Assembly: GCA_029706075.1 (NCBI GenBank)
Contig: JAINUG010000168.1
Span: 62,001-126,000, forward strand
Length of the DNA: 64,000 bases
Origin: Aldrovandia affinis
Taxonomy: Eukaryota; Chordata; Actinopteri; Notacanthiformes; Halosauridae
Reading direction: 5' to 3'
The position numbers were made by a program, and so were the translations under genes. Under the pieces are notes generated by a model, which ran no database searches, was not told the DNA's origin, and was given only the letters and a program-made list of their open reading frames with translations. Positions 20,754-31,530 of the stretch are shown here, piece after piece; the stretch's first letter is position 1; the number at the start of each line of letters is the position of its first letter.

Positions 20754-22167
20754 CAATGGGGGAAATAAGTATTGAACACATCAACATTTTTCCCAGTAAA
20801 TGTATTTCCAATGAGGCCATTCAAGTGAAATTTGCACCAGACTTTGGTATTAACTCAAGAAATCCAGACAAAAAATCTAAACATTAAAGTCCATATGTAA
20901 ATAAAGTTATGTGTAATAAAGTGGAATTATATAGGAAAAAAGTATTGAACACACTAACTGAAATTAATTCAATACTTAGTGGAGAAGCCTTTGTTTGTAA
21001 TGACAGCTTCAAAGCGACAAACCAATTGCGAGTATGCTTTGGATCGTTGTCCTGCTGGAAGGTCCACCCACGTCTCATCCTCAGCATCCTGGTGGATGGC
21101 AGCAGGTTCATCTCAAGAATCTCTCTGTACATGGCTCCATTCATTGTTCCTTCAATGATATGAAGTCTGCCAGTACCACGAGAGGAGAAACAGCCCCACA
21201 TCATGATACTTCCACCTCCAAACTTCACTGTTGGTATAGTGTTATTCAGGTGATGTGAAGTGCCATTTCTCCTCCAAACATGGTGTGTTGTGTGACAGCC
21301 AAAAAGTTCAATTTTGGTCTCATCTGACCAGAGTACACGCTCCCAGTAGTTCACTGGCTTGTCCAAATGTTGTTTGGCAAACTTTAAACATGTCGAACAA
21401 CATGTCTTTTTTTTTTTTTTTTTTCAGTAGTGGAGTCTTGCGGGCTGAGCGTGCACAGAGGCCATAGCGGTGGAGTGCATTGCCTACTGTCCTTTCTGTC
21501 ACAGTTGTACCTGCTGCCTCCAAGTCTTTCTGGAGCTCTTTCCTAGTGGTCCTTAGCTCTTTGGCTACTCTTCTATGTATCCTTCTGACTCCCTGATCAG
21601 AAATCTTGCGAGGAGCTCCTGTGCATGGCCGGTTGATGGTGGAGTGATGTTGCTTCCACTTACGGATAATGCCCCCAATGGTGCTTACTGGAAGATTCAG
21701 AAGTTGTGAAATATGTCTGTAGCCAATTCCATTTTCATGTTTTGCAACAATCTGGTTGCGAAGGTCTTGAGAGAGCTCTTTGCTTTTACCCATCATTAGA
21801 TGTTTCTTGTGTGGCACCTTGGTAACAAAAAAAACATTTTATAGCCCATCAATATATTCTAGCTGACATTAATTAGCACAGATTGGAGGTAGAGTTGCCT
21901 CCTAATTAGTTATGGTTTTCAGCTGGTTCCTTGCCTTTCCTTGCAGTGGTGTATTGCTTTTTCTTAGTGTGTTCAATACTTTTTTCCTGTTTCATTCCAC
22001 TTTATTACAAATAACTTTATTTACATATGGACTTTAATGTTTCGATTTTTTGTCTGGATTTTTTGAGTTAATACCAAAGTCTGGTGCAAATTTCACTTGA
22101 ACAGGCTCATTGGAAATACATTTACTGGACAAAATGTTGATGTGTTCAATACTTATTTCCCCCATTG
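20754..22167 (-). mobile_element. Tc1/mariner transposon (family C), 1,414 bp
   Basis: Ends 'caatgggggaaataagtatt' at 20754 and its complement ending at 22167, with TA on both sides (20752-20753, 22168-22169). The terminal repeats extend about 210 bp. The 'aaaagtattgaacacacta' motif recurs at their inner edges, the IR/DR layout of Tc1 elements with two transposase sites per end. It inserted in the TATA box of the G2 3' LTR. The transposase is defective. Confidence 0.95.
20884..21817 (-). pseudogene. Tc1 transposase, frameshifted and lacking the third catalytic block
   Basis: Starts at Met 21817 (minus). Residues 1-110 form the paired-like DNA-binding region with two HTHs ('ELSQDLRNQIVAKHENGIGY', 'ATGTTVTERTV' region). 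A run of 19-20 A on the coding strand (21406-21424) shifts the frame. The catalytic part then reads '[15 protein letters not shown]' (first Asp) and '[12 protein letters not shown]' (second Asp). The sequence then jumps to the 3' repeat ('[11 protein letters not shown]'), so the block with the third acidic residue is deleted. It cannot catalyse transposition, but ends and spacing remain intact for mobilisation in trans. Confidence 0.85.
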
Positions 22168-22596
22168 TAAGCTGTGCGTTTTCCCATGTTCGTTGCCAGA
22201 TTGTCTTGTGCTTTGCTTATGCCTAAACAACTCTCCAGCATTTTCGCTGTTTACCTCTGTATTGTTTCATCGTGTTTTTGTTCGTGCTCCCGTGTTCATC
22301 TGTATCCCAGTCTCGTTCCCGACCCACCTGTTCGTGCTCCTTGTGGTTCCAGTCCCACTCCTCTCTGTGTTCCCTGGACTGATTTCCCATTATCGACCTC
22401 CGCCTGCCCATTGACCACATCTTGCCTGCCTCTGACACACCTGAAGCCTGGAACAAACTTTGCCTGTCCCCGACCACTCTTTGGATGCCTGTATTGCCCT
22501 GATTGCTCCTGTTTGACCATTGCCTGTTTTTTACGCAATAAAGGACATAATTGCATTTCTGGGTCCGCGCCTGGTTTTCCTACTCCGTTCCTGACA

Positions 22597-23110
22597 ACCA
22601 GCCTTGTTACAGTCTCTGTCTACCTGCACCATCGTAAATCCATCCAATGCAACGAATACGTCCGTGGTGTTTTCAGTCAGCCAAGTTTCTGATAAACAAA
22701 TCAGACTGCTTTCATGATAGACCCGTTGAGTTTTTACATTCACTGACAGCTGATCAATTTTGCTTGATAGCGACCTAACATTGCCCATCATCACCGATGG
22801 AACGAAAGGTTTGAATTGTGGCTCCTTGTTCCTCTGTTTCACCCCACCTCTTCTCCCCTGTCTCTGTGGCTTCATCTCGGGCGGTAGATCAAGGTTGAGC
22901 CGCTCTGCTTTGACAGGCCGGAGATCATGTAACTCCCTGAAGCTGCAATCGCTTCCTTATTCTCTGTTTGTGCCGCAATCAACGAGACTATAAACGTCAG
23001 TATGATCCATGATACCAAGCCTCTGATTGTGAGATCCATAGCCATGATTGGGTTTAAATGGACATAAAACAACATCCAGATGGACAGACTTGTCACTAGC
23101 AGGCCAGCGC
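22597..23110 (-). mobile_element. APE-type LINE (antisense), 5' part
   Basis: Continuation of 13296-15739 beyond the G2 insertion. Minus-strand frame 22875-22605 has 'NVRSLSSKIDQLSVNVKTQ' and 'SLICLSETWLTENTTD', the N-terminal APE endonuclease with catalytic Asn and Glu blocks. 5' UTR is at about 22880-23110. Confidence 0.75.
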
Positions 23111-23665
23111 CATTTTAGAACTTTGGTAGTTCGAGTAAACCGAGTAAACAAGAATACATATACAAAAAGTATTAAACAACTCGGCAGTGGTGATGACAAT
23201 TGGCTAGATGTACAGAATTCTGTGGTAGTGGAGTCTGAAAAGGTGGGTTTTGAGTCTCTTGTGGAAGATCGGAAGTGATTCCGTTGTCCTGACTGAGTGC
23301 GGAAGATCGTTCCACCACCGAGGGGTCAGGACAGAGAAGAGGCGGGACCACGAGGAACGGCTGTCGGGTGCCCAAAGGGATGGGACAGTCAGTTTGCCAG
23401 AGGAGGTGGAGCGGAGGTGTCTGACTGGGGTGTAGGGTGTGACGAGTGTCTGGAGGTAAGGGGGAGCAGCTCCTCTAGCTGCTTGATAAGCCAGCACCAG
23501 TGATTTCAATCTGATGTGTGCTGCGATGGGGAGCCAGTGCAGAGAGGAGAATAGAGGGGTGACATGGGTGAACTTTAGTTGATTTAACACCAGGTGTGCA
23601 GCAGCATTCTGGACTAGTTGCATTAGCCTGATTGCACAGGCCAGTAGGCTTGCCAGCAAGGAATT
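23111..23665 (-). mobile_element. L2 LINE 3' fragment with RT C-terminus
   Basis: Minus-strand frame 23659-23204 (about 150 codons) has '[20 protein letters not shown]', '[20 protein letters not shown]' and 'TPRWWNDLPHSVRTTESL', the C-terminal part of L2-clade RT. It retains the segment that is deleted in the longer copy at 35633-38640. It abuts the chromodomain of the neighbouring gypsy fragment. Confidence 0.8.
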
Positions 23666-25273
23666 CCAGCCATTCGGCTCCAGCCGTTCCTCTAGGAGGT
23701 ACTGGAAGGTGACAACGGAAATCCCGGATCAACCCTGGGTCAAGAATGTCCCGGGCTAGGGCCCAGGAGCGCTCCTCAGGGCCATAGCCCTCCCAGTCCA
23801 CAAGATACTGGACACTCCTCTGCACCAATCAGGAGTCTAGAATACGGTGGACAGTGTAGGCTATTTGACCATCGATTATGCGTGGCAGAGGAGGTGGAAT
23901 GGTGGCTGGAGACAGGGGGCTGGTGGTCAGAGGCTTGAGAATGTAGGGTGTAGGGTGGATCTGCATGGACTGAGGCAACAGAAGGCAATAGGTAACCGGG
24001 TTCACCTTACATAAGACCCTGAATAGATCAATGAAGTGGGGGGCCAACTTGTGAGACTCGACTCAAAGAGGGAGGTCTTGGCTGGAGAGGCAAACCATCT
24101 GCCCTGGCCAGAATTGGCAAAGAGGTCTATGTCGATGATTAGCCTGGAGCTGATGTCGGGTGGAGGCACACTGCAAGGATGACCGTGCTTGCCTCTAGGT
24201 CTTACGACAGCGGGCGACGAAGGCCTCTGCTGAAGGAACGCCCACCTCGGACTCTTGCTCAGGGAATAAGGATGGTTGGTATCCAAGCTGGCACTCGAAA
24301 GGGGAAAGGTCCGTGGAAGAACTTTGTAGGGTGTTGTGTGCATACTCGACCCAGATGAGGTATTTCCTCCAGGTGGTTGGATTGGAGGAGGTCAGGCAGC
24401 ACATGGTAGTCTCCAAGTCCTGGTTAACCCTTTCTGTCTGGCCATTGGACTGGGGGTGAAAACCAGAGGAGAAACTGACGGAGGCATCGATAAGGGTACA
24501 GAAAGCTTTCCAAAACAGGGAGATGAATTAAGGACCACGGTCAGACACAATGTCCTGGGGAAGACCATGGAGATGAAAGATATGCTAGGCTATGAGTTCT
24601 GCGGTCTCTCGAGCTGTGGATAGTTTGGGTAGTGGAACAAAGTGGCAGCCCTTGGAGAAACGATCACCAATAACGAAGGTGGCTGTGAAACCATTGGATG
24701 AGGGCAAGCTGGTAACAAAGTCCACAGAATGGGTGCTTGGGTATAGGCAATGGGTGAAGAAGGGGGTGCTGCCTGGATGTCTTGCTTTAGGCACAGGTGG
24801 TACAGGCTGACACAAATGATTGCACATCCTTATCCATGGTAGGCCACCAGAATCATTGTCTCAAACATTCCAGCATCCTGGTGGTCTCCGGATGCCCTGT
24901 CAACCGAGAGGGGTGCCCCCAAAGCAGAACCTGGGATTGGGCTGAGCTGGGAACGAATAGGCGGCTAGGAGGTCCATTCCCTGGATTGGGATCTTGGTGT
25001 TGCGCCCTCCTCCCCGTAGCTTCAATTCCTCAACCTACTGGTGCCACAACCTGGTAACTCGGAATGATGGGTTTAGGGGTCTCATCTCTCTTGGAAACAT
25101 CAAAACGACTTGAGAGAGCATCAGGCTTTAGGTTCTTGGAACCTGGACGATAAGAGAGAATGAAGATGAAGCGATTGAAAATGAGAGCCCACTGAGCCTG
25201 GCGAGAATTGAGGTGCTTAGCATCCTGAATGTAGGATAAATTCTTGTGATCAGTCCAAACTACAAAAGGATAT
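23666..25273 (-). pseudogene. Antisense chromodomain gypsy fragment (element G3), RNase H to chromodomain
   Basis: Minus strand, right to left: RNase H C-terminal half (about 25269-25080), then integrase ('[12 protein letters not shown]', '[20 protein letters not shown]' at about 24590-24745), a C-terminal region ('STDLSPFECQLGYQPSLFPEQ', about 24230-24340), and chromodomain ('[20 protein letters not shown]', about 23740-23800). Stops and frame changes are frequent. The N-terminal side continues at 39411 beyond the retrovirus. No LTR was found at either end. Confidence 0.85.
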
Positions 25274-25652
25274 TGTTAGGTTCACGAATTCAGAATGCCT
25301 TAAAAGAGAATAGAGAACACTTGCACCAAATGAGAGACAGAACAATCTGAGAAAATCAAGCAGAGTTTATTCAACCCAATTCATTTGGGGTTCAATGTCT
25401 CCCTGTCAGACAAAGAACAACTATTTTCCTGCAGATTCACCTTCTTATACACAATAGTTACCCTTAGACAGATGCTTTAGCCTCGCCCTTCTCTGAGAGA
25501 ACCTCGTACGAGTCTAATCTTTTTGGCAGGCACACTCTGCCCTTGAGACTGTGGCGGTCAGCTACCCATGCAAAACAGTTCCGCAAAACAGATTTAGTGC
25601 AAGCATGTGAAGTTATTCAGAAACAATTTTTAAACACAGAATTTCTCTATCA
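25274..25652 (-). repeat. 3' LTR of ERV
   Basis: 379 bp. Against the 5' LTR it lacks a 33-bp segment (39209-39240 region) and has about six substitutions. It carries an AATAAA signal on the minus strand (the plus strand reads 'gagtttattcaac'). Confidence 0.9.
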
Positions 25653-25665
25653 ATCCCTCCTTTTT
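25653..25665 (-). other. ERV polypurine tract
   Basis: Minus strand AAAAAGGAGGGAT directly before the 3' LTR. Confidence 0.85.
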
Positions 25666-25740
25666 ATGATTTTATCCCATATAGTCATAAAATACTTTCA
25701 CATTTTGAACAGCATAGCAAGTTTATTTCAATGCAGAAGC

Positions 25741-26267
25741 TTAAACATCTTTAAACAAGTTTTGCAAGGCCATGGCAGTATCGTCATAGTCTGGAGGATC
25801 AATTATCTCTTCATTCCCAGAGTCAGATTGTCCTTCTTCAGAATCTAGGTTGTCATACTCATCAGTCACTAGGTCTTTTTGTTGGGCCAGGGCTAATTTC
25901 TTAAGACCTTCCATAGCTTGATCTATGGTTTTACCATCCGCATCGTTATCAGGTATGTAGGTACAACACGCAGTTCCAATTATGTGGCATACTCTTCCCT
26001 TGGAGGCAGTCATGAGGTCCAGGACCATACGATTTTGAATTGTCATGAATCTATGTGCAGTTAACTTGTTTTTTATACTCTCGGTTGCATTCAGTGTAAA
26101 ATTGATCAATGCACTCAGGCGGTAGTTTATTGTCTCTACCCTTAACATTAATTTGCCCACCCCCATTTGGGGGAAAAGACTAAGAACCGCTTTGTTCCCT
26201 GTACTCCAAAGTTTGTGATCTTTTGGAACATTACTTCCCCATATTGCATCATGCTTATCCTCTAAGG
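25741..26267 (-). pseudogene. ERV env, transmembrane-subunit part, no membrane anchor
   Basis: Minus-strand frame reading left from the MITE to the stop at 25741. It contains heptad-type sequence, an 'IQNRMVLDLMTASKGR' stretch in the position of the immunosuppressive-like region, and a CX6CC motif at 25963-25989. The latter two define gamma-type Env TM subunits, whose CX6CC pairs with SU. After the motif come about 70 polar, acidic residues and the stop. No hydrophobic span long enough to anchor the protein is seen, so the anchor appears deleted or was never present. The preceding part is cut by the MITE. Confidence 0.8.
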
Positions 26268-26474
26268 CAGGGGTCTTCAACTCCAGGCCTCGAGGTCCGC
26301 AGTGTCTGCAGGTTTTTGCTCCAACCACGCACTGCACCACCTGATTTCACTGATTAGCTCGCTTCCTGGACCAAGGAGGTAAAGTAATTATTCGAAATCA
26401 GGTGGTGCAGTATGTGGTTGGAGCAAATACCTGCAGACACTGCGGACCTCGAGGCCTGGAGTTGAAGACCCCTG
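26268..26474. mobile_element. hAT-type MITE, 207 bp, in ERV env
   Basis: Terminal repeats begin 'caggggtcttcaactccagg' and extend about 45 bp as an inverted pair. An 8-bp duplication CTCTAAGG flanks it (26260-26267, 26475-26482), which is hAT-typical. No ORF of its own. Confidence 0.95.
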
Positions 26475-27265
26475 CTCTAAGGATCTTTTTGCACAACCCT
26501 GTGTTTCAGCACTTATTATCCATGTATGGTCAGTCAGCATCACATATGCACAAGTTCCGTGCCACTTCTTAGGCAGAGCTATGTACACATTGTGTCCGCA
26601 AAGCCAGTACCACCCATCCACTGCCCTAGTGCCGTTTTCTGTAGGCGCTAACGTGGAACACCATGTCCCATTTAAGGGCGTTCCAGTGGTTCTATTCTTA
26701 CAGTGGGAGTACACTGTCCCATTGCATTGGGATGTGTCCCCCACCGGAACTGTTCCATTCCCTCGTACACAATTTACAAAGGTCTTATGCGGGGTATATG
26801 GTACTACCATAATGGGCGTAATCAAATTTTGTGGTGAGGTTTGTAATAAACCTTGTCGATCAGTGCAATTTATTCCCATCACTATATTCGTAGCAGTTAG
26901 CCTGGTTGTGATTTTGTGGGTTGGTATGTAAGTGTTCCTGTATGAGTTGAGAGCCCTATGGCACATGTTACAGTCCAGGACACATTTAATCCAATTCCCG
27001 GGGGTTGGTCCACAGTCATCCTTGGTGCTACGGATGATGCAGGTAGATGTGTGCATACGTAGCAGTTGGTCTTGTTTACGCTATGTGCTGTGCGATTCGC
27101 ATACCGCCACCATGCATTAGTTGCATATGCATGTGGTGGTTTGTCATTAGCATCTTCATATTCATGTGCTTTTACAAATCTCTTCCCTCTTATCGGTGTT
27201 CCGACTACCGTGATTATCATCAATAGGGTTAAAGACCCCATTGCCCGCCACTGGAGGTTCGCCAT
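26475..27265 (-). pseudogene. ERV env, surface-subunit part
   Basis: Start Met 27265 (minus). Residues 8-20 are hydrophobic (signal peptide) and 'RGKRF' follows. The rest is rich in Cys and N-x-S/T sites. A 'WYWLCGHN' motif with a single Cys occurs where gamma-type SU proteins carry C-x-x-C. The frame is open until it enters the MITE, where it ends artificially. The SU/TM cleavage region lies at or near the MITE and is not evident. Role in the family: receptor binding and entry. Not functional here. Confidence 0.8.
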
Positions 27266-27463
27266 AGCTGTGTCTAAATCTCAGTAAGAGGGTTGTTTGC
27301 TTCACCGGTTTTGAGACAGGTGTTTCACACCTCCCTTTGTAGCCGGACTTCTCCCTTCTGAGCACAACTCTTTTAGGTACCTACTCACCCTTTGTTACCT
27401 TTTTACAGTGGGACAGATGGACCCAGGTGGATCGCTCAGCAATCTTTACTGCTGTTGGAGTTG

Positions 27464-28215
27464 TTAGTAGCACCTGATACGGCCCTTTCCACTTTGGTTG
27501 ATGCCACGCCTTGTGCCTTGGATCTTTAATCGGTGCCCAGTCCCCGACCTGCAGCTTTTCTTCTGGTATTCCAGCTGTAAGAGTTTACACATTTCTTGTT
27601 TATTAGGTAACATTTTCTTCATATAGTCTGCCAATGTGGGATTATCCTCTGATGTTTTATCTCCAAATTGAAGTAGGTGATAGGCTTTTCCCATCACTAT
27701 TTCATGGGGTGAGAGTCCCCTTGACCCCCTGGTTATGCGCATACTAGTGAGAGCTAGGGGCAGGCATGCCACCCAGCCTCTTCCTGTCTCTTGCATAGCC
27801 TTTTTCAATTTTAATTTTAATGTACCATTAGTTCGCTCTACCAGTCCTGCAGACTGTGGGTGATACGCACAATGTTTTCTCATATCGATTCCCAGTATTT
27901 TTCCCATTTTGTCCAAGGTTTGGTTATTGAACTCTGGTCCGTTGTCACTATATAATTTTTTAGGTATTCCCCACCTAGGTATTATTTCTCTACAAATTAT
28001 TTTTGCCACAGTTTGTGCATCAATGTTTGAGGTAGGGTATGCTTCTACCCAACCTGAGAATGGGTCAATCATTACTAAGCAGCTCTTTTTCCCCTCACTT
28101 GGTGTGAGGTGGATGAAATCCATCATCCAAGATTCAAATGGTCCTGAGGGAAGAGGTATTTTCCCTGGTGTTGGTTTAAGACCCCCCTGTGGGTTGTTCC
28201 GTAAGCATGTTAAAC
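27464..28215 (-). pseudogene. ERV integrase
   Basis: Minus strand: a C-x2-C of the zinc finger ('CLTC') near 28205, then 'PLPSGPFESW', then core Asp ('MMDFIHL'), second Asp ('LYSDNGPEFNN') and Glu ('AGLVERTNGTLKLKLK'), the DDE triad with retroviral spacing. The frame 28126-27464 is open for 220 codons, but the C-terminal domain near 27560-27464 appears frameshifted. It is the best conserved ERV part. Confidence 0.85.
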
Positions 28216-28390
28216 ACCTTTAAAAAAAAAAATGTAAGGTTGTAAATCCAAACGTTGTATAACGTTTGTTAACCATAGCTACCATCCCTCCTTTTGAGAC
28301 ATGGCATATGCCATGACTCAACTCTGCAGCTATGGTAAACAAAGATCTCGGTAATACAGGTTTGTTTTCTGGGCCCACCCACAGGCCAGT

Positions 28391-28924
28391 TTAGTTCTCA
28401 TCACATTTTTGGTTGCCCCACATCCTTTTCTCTGGTACCCCCGCTTCATGTTGCATGTCTCTCAAGAGAGTGTAATCGAGGGTGACACAATCAATTTCTC
28501 GGAACACTCCCTGAGTGTCTGCAGCTGCTTCTTTTGCAGCAGAGTCTGCGAATGCATTCCCCAGGGACACCTCATCTGTTCCTTTCGTATGTGCTGCACA
28601 TTTACATATAGCCAGTGTTTTGGGTTTCTGTAATGCTCTCGTAAGGGCTATTATTTCAGCAGCTTGTGCTGAGTAGTGATGTGGTAATGCTTTTGCTTCT
28701 ATGACTTCAGTCTGAGTGCAGACCGCATATCCGCTAAGATTTACCCCTTTTTCATTCTTTTTGCAGGATCCATCCACATAGAATGTTACTTCTGCGTCAA
28801 GAGTGGGTGTGTCCATTAACCCGGGGCATGCTGCCACAGACCTAGATGTTTCAGCTACACAATCGTGAGGATCTCCATCCTCAGCGGTTGCCACCAAGGT
28901 AGCCGGATTAAGTGTGGTCCATCT
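28391..28924 (-). pseudogene. ERV RNase H
   Basis: Minus strand frame from about 28924 ('TTLNPATLVATAEDG', the RT-RNase H linker resumed after the CR1 insertion) through 'VTFYVDGSCKKNEKG' (first catalytic Asp), 'QAAEIIALTRAL' (Glu) and 'LGNAFADSAAKEAA' (Asp). Joined to integrase through an interval with stops at about 28390-28215. Confidence 0.8.
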
Positions 28925-29004
28925 TACATAAGAACATAATCACATAAGAATACATAATGATGAGAACGGGCCATTCGGCCCATCTAGGCTCATCATGTCC
29001 TAAT

Positions 29005-30201
29005 CTAAAGAGTATCTAGTACTACATCTAGCCTGGACTTGAATAGCCCAAGCGTTTCTGCCTCTACTACCTGACCTGGCAAGCTGTTCCAGGCATTGAC
29101 AACTCTCTGTGTAAAGAAAAACTTCCTAATATCTGTGCGGAATTTGCCTTTAACTAATTTCCACCTGTGGCCTCTTGTTCTGCTGACCTCACTTATCTTA
29201 AAAAATCTTTGGTATTTTACTTTGTTCATTCCTTTTAGGAATTTAAAAACCTCAATCAAATCCCCCCTAAGTCTCCGTTTGCTAAGTTTAAATAGATTGA
29301 GTGCCTTAAGTCTATCATCATAACTTTTACCTTTCATGCCAGGTATCAGTTTAGTTGCCCTTCTTTGGACTTTTTCAAGAGCTTCTATATTTTTCTTGTA
29401 GTGCGGTGCCCAGAACTGCACACAGTATTCTAAGTGCGGTCTGACAAAGGCATTATACAACATTAATATAACCTCCTTTGATTTATACTCAATACTTTTT
29501 GCTATGTATCCCAGCATCCTGTTGGCTTTTTTCACTGCTGTAGCACACTGCTTTGATGCAGATAGGCTTTGATCAACTACAATTCCTAAGTCCTTTTCAA
29601 ATTGAACACCTACTAACTTTTCTTCTCCCATAAAATACTCCTGTCTAATGTTTTTATTTCCCACATGCATAACTTTACATTTAGCAATATTGAACGTCAT
29701 CTGCCATGTATCTGCCCATTTTTGGATTTTGTTTAAATCATCTTGGATTACTTTAGTCGATTCCAAACTGTTTGCCAAACCCCCAAGTTTAGTATCATCT
29801 GCAAATTTAACAATTTTGCGACTAATGTCCATATCAAGATCATTTATGTAAATAAGGAAGAGCAGAGGTCCCAGCACCGATCCCTGCGGGACACCACTGC
29901 CCACAACACCGAGGTCAGATTCGGCCCCACCTACTGTTACTCTTTGTATTCGCCCTTGCAGCCAATTTTTAACCCACTGTGAAACTACTCCTGCAATTCC
30001 TACTGATTTCATTTTAGCAATGAGCCTCTCATGTGGTACCTTGTTAAATGCTTTCTGAAAGTCCAAATATATAATATCATAAGCCTGGTTCAGGTCAACA
30101 CACTTTGTAGCCTCTTCGAAAAAGTCCAGGAGGTTTGTTAGGCATGACCTCCCTTTGAGAAATCCATGTTGGCTCTCCCTTAAAATACTATTATTTTTCA
30201 A
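29005..30201 (-). pseudogene. CR1 reverse transcriptase, C-terminal two thirds (open for 398 codons)
   Basis: Minus strand. RT blocks: 'HGFLKGRSCLTNLLDFFEE', 'YLDFQKAFNKVPHERL', 'GVPQGSVLGPLLFLIYIND', catalytic FADD at 29794-29805, '[18 protein letters not shown]' and the CR1 C-terminal block 'RVVNAWNSLPGQVVEAETL'. The frame is open and all palm motifs are present, but the N-terminus of the protein is cut off by a frame break just upstream (about 30210) and by the solo LTR. Confidence 0.85.
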
Positions 30202-30328
30202 GAATGATTACAACTTATCCCTAATAATACATTCCAGCATTTTACATGCAATGCAAGTTAAACTGACAGGCCTATAGTTCCCTGGGTCAGTACGGTCCCC
30301 CTTCTTATATATTGGAATTATACTACCC

Positions 30329-31019
30329 TGTCACGTCTCGTGTTCGTGTTTCCCCTAACTAAGCGTTTGTAGTTTGTTCCATGTTTTCCTAGTTGTCTGG
30401 TCCGTGTTTTTACTTTCGCTTACCTGTTCCAGTCTCGTCAGTGTATTATCTGTTTCACCTGTTTCTCGTTATTTCTGATGTGGTTAGCTGTTCGTTTCCC
30501 ATGTTCATTTCCTGATTGTCTCGTTATTGTATTATCGTTTCCACTTAATTCCTCATGTGTCTGATTGCAGTCAGCTGCATTCATGTTTATTCCTGATTGT
30601 TTCCTGTTAGGTCTAAATGTATTTAAGCTGTGTGTTTTCCCATGTTCGTTGCCAGATTGTCTTGTGCTTTGCGCATGCTTACACTACTCTCCAGCCTTTT
30701 CTCTGTTTCCCTGCGTTTTGTTTCATCGTGTTTGTGTTCGTGCTTGTGCTCCAGTGTTCGTCTTGGTCTTAGTCTTGTTCCCGCTCCTCCCTGTGTTCCC
30801 TGGACTGCTTTCTCGTTTTCGACCTTCGCCTGCCCACTGACTACGCCTTGCCTGCCCCTGATATCCCTGAAGCCCGGAACGAACTCTGCCTGTCCCCGAC
30901 CATTCTTTGGATCCCTGCATTGCCCTGATTACTCCTGCCTGACCATCGCCTGTTTACAAAATAAAAGAAGTTTTTGCATTTCTGGGTCCGCGCCTGGTTT
31001 TCTGGTACCATTCCTGACA
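30329..31019 (+). repeat. Solo LTR of the G2 gypsy family
   Basis: 691 bp, TGTCACG...CTGACA, flanked by CTACCC on both sides (30323-30328, 31020-31025). It aligns along its whole length with the G2 LTRs, including 'cgttgccagattgtcttgtg'. It was left by recombination between two LTRs. The TATA position reads 'tatttaag'. Confidence 0.95.
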
Positions 31020-31025
31020 CTACCC

Positions 31026-31528
31026 TGCTTCCAGTCATCTGGTATTTCTCCAGTGATTATGGATTGAATGAAAATATCTGTCAATGGTTTATATATAATT
31101 TCCCCAAGTTTTTTGAGTACTCTGGGATATATGCCATCCGGGCCTGCTGCCTTATTTGTCTTAAGTTTTTGTAGTACTTCTACGTCCCTTATTTCAAAGT
31201 CCTCCAAAACATTCTGTACCTTGTCTATACATTTAGGCATATTTATAACCTCTTCTCTAGTAAAGCTCTCCACAAAGTAACTGTTTAGTGTGTTTGCAAT
31301 GTCCTTATTATTATAAACCAAAGCTCCTTCCTTATTCTTAATGCACTTAACCTCATCCTTAACTTCCCTTTTTCTACTACAATATTGAAAAAACTTATTA
31401 GGATTACTTTTTGCATCTTGGGAAATTTTAATTTCAAACCGCCTTTTAGCTGATCTTATTTCCTTTTTAGCCTTAGCCCGCATATTACAATAATCTAACT
31501 TGCTTCTCTCTGTGTTATCCTTTTCATA
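31026..31528 (-). pseudogene. CR1 RT N-terminal part
   Basis: Minus strand: linker 'RAKAKKEIRSAKRRFEI', 'NPNKFFQYCSRKREVKDEV', then RT block 1 'TNKAAGPDGIYPRVLKKL' and 'GEIPDDWKQG'. The frame passes into flanking insertions on both sides. Confidence 0.8.
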
Positions 31529-31530
31529 TA

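Larger units (their letters stand above)
15740..22596 (+). mobile_element. Chromodomain Ty3/gypsy retrotransposon (element G2)
   Basis: LTRs start TGTCACGTCTCGTG and end CTGACA. The element is flanked by a 6-bp duplication ACCAGC (15734-15739, 22597-22602) within the antisense LINE. It contains a collapsed gag, a two-frame pol and a C-terminal chromodomain, placing it with the chromoviruses (Tf1/sushi type). The 5' LTR carries a LINE tail and the 3' LTR a Tc1 element. A solo LTR of the same family is at 30329-31019. The LTRs have diverged by scattered substitutions, so it is older than G1. Confidence 0.95.
20469..22596 (+). repeat. 3' LTR of G2 (with inserted Tc1 element)
   Basis: About 712 bp plus the 1,414-bp Tc1 element and its TA duplication. 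It is preceded by the purine tract 'ctgggggtac'. Confidence 0.9.

Noticed and set aside
22097-22692. ORFs of 105 and 172 codons in the G2 3' LTR, also seen at 16168-16892 and 30565-31067
   Set aside because: They are LTR sequence repeated in three copies with no conserved protein pattern; the frames arise from pyrimidine-rich composition.
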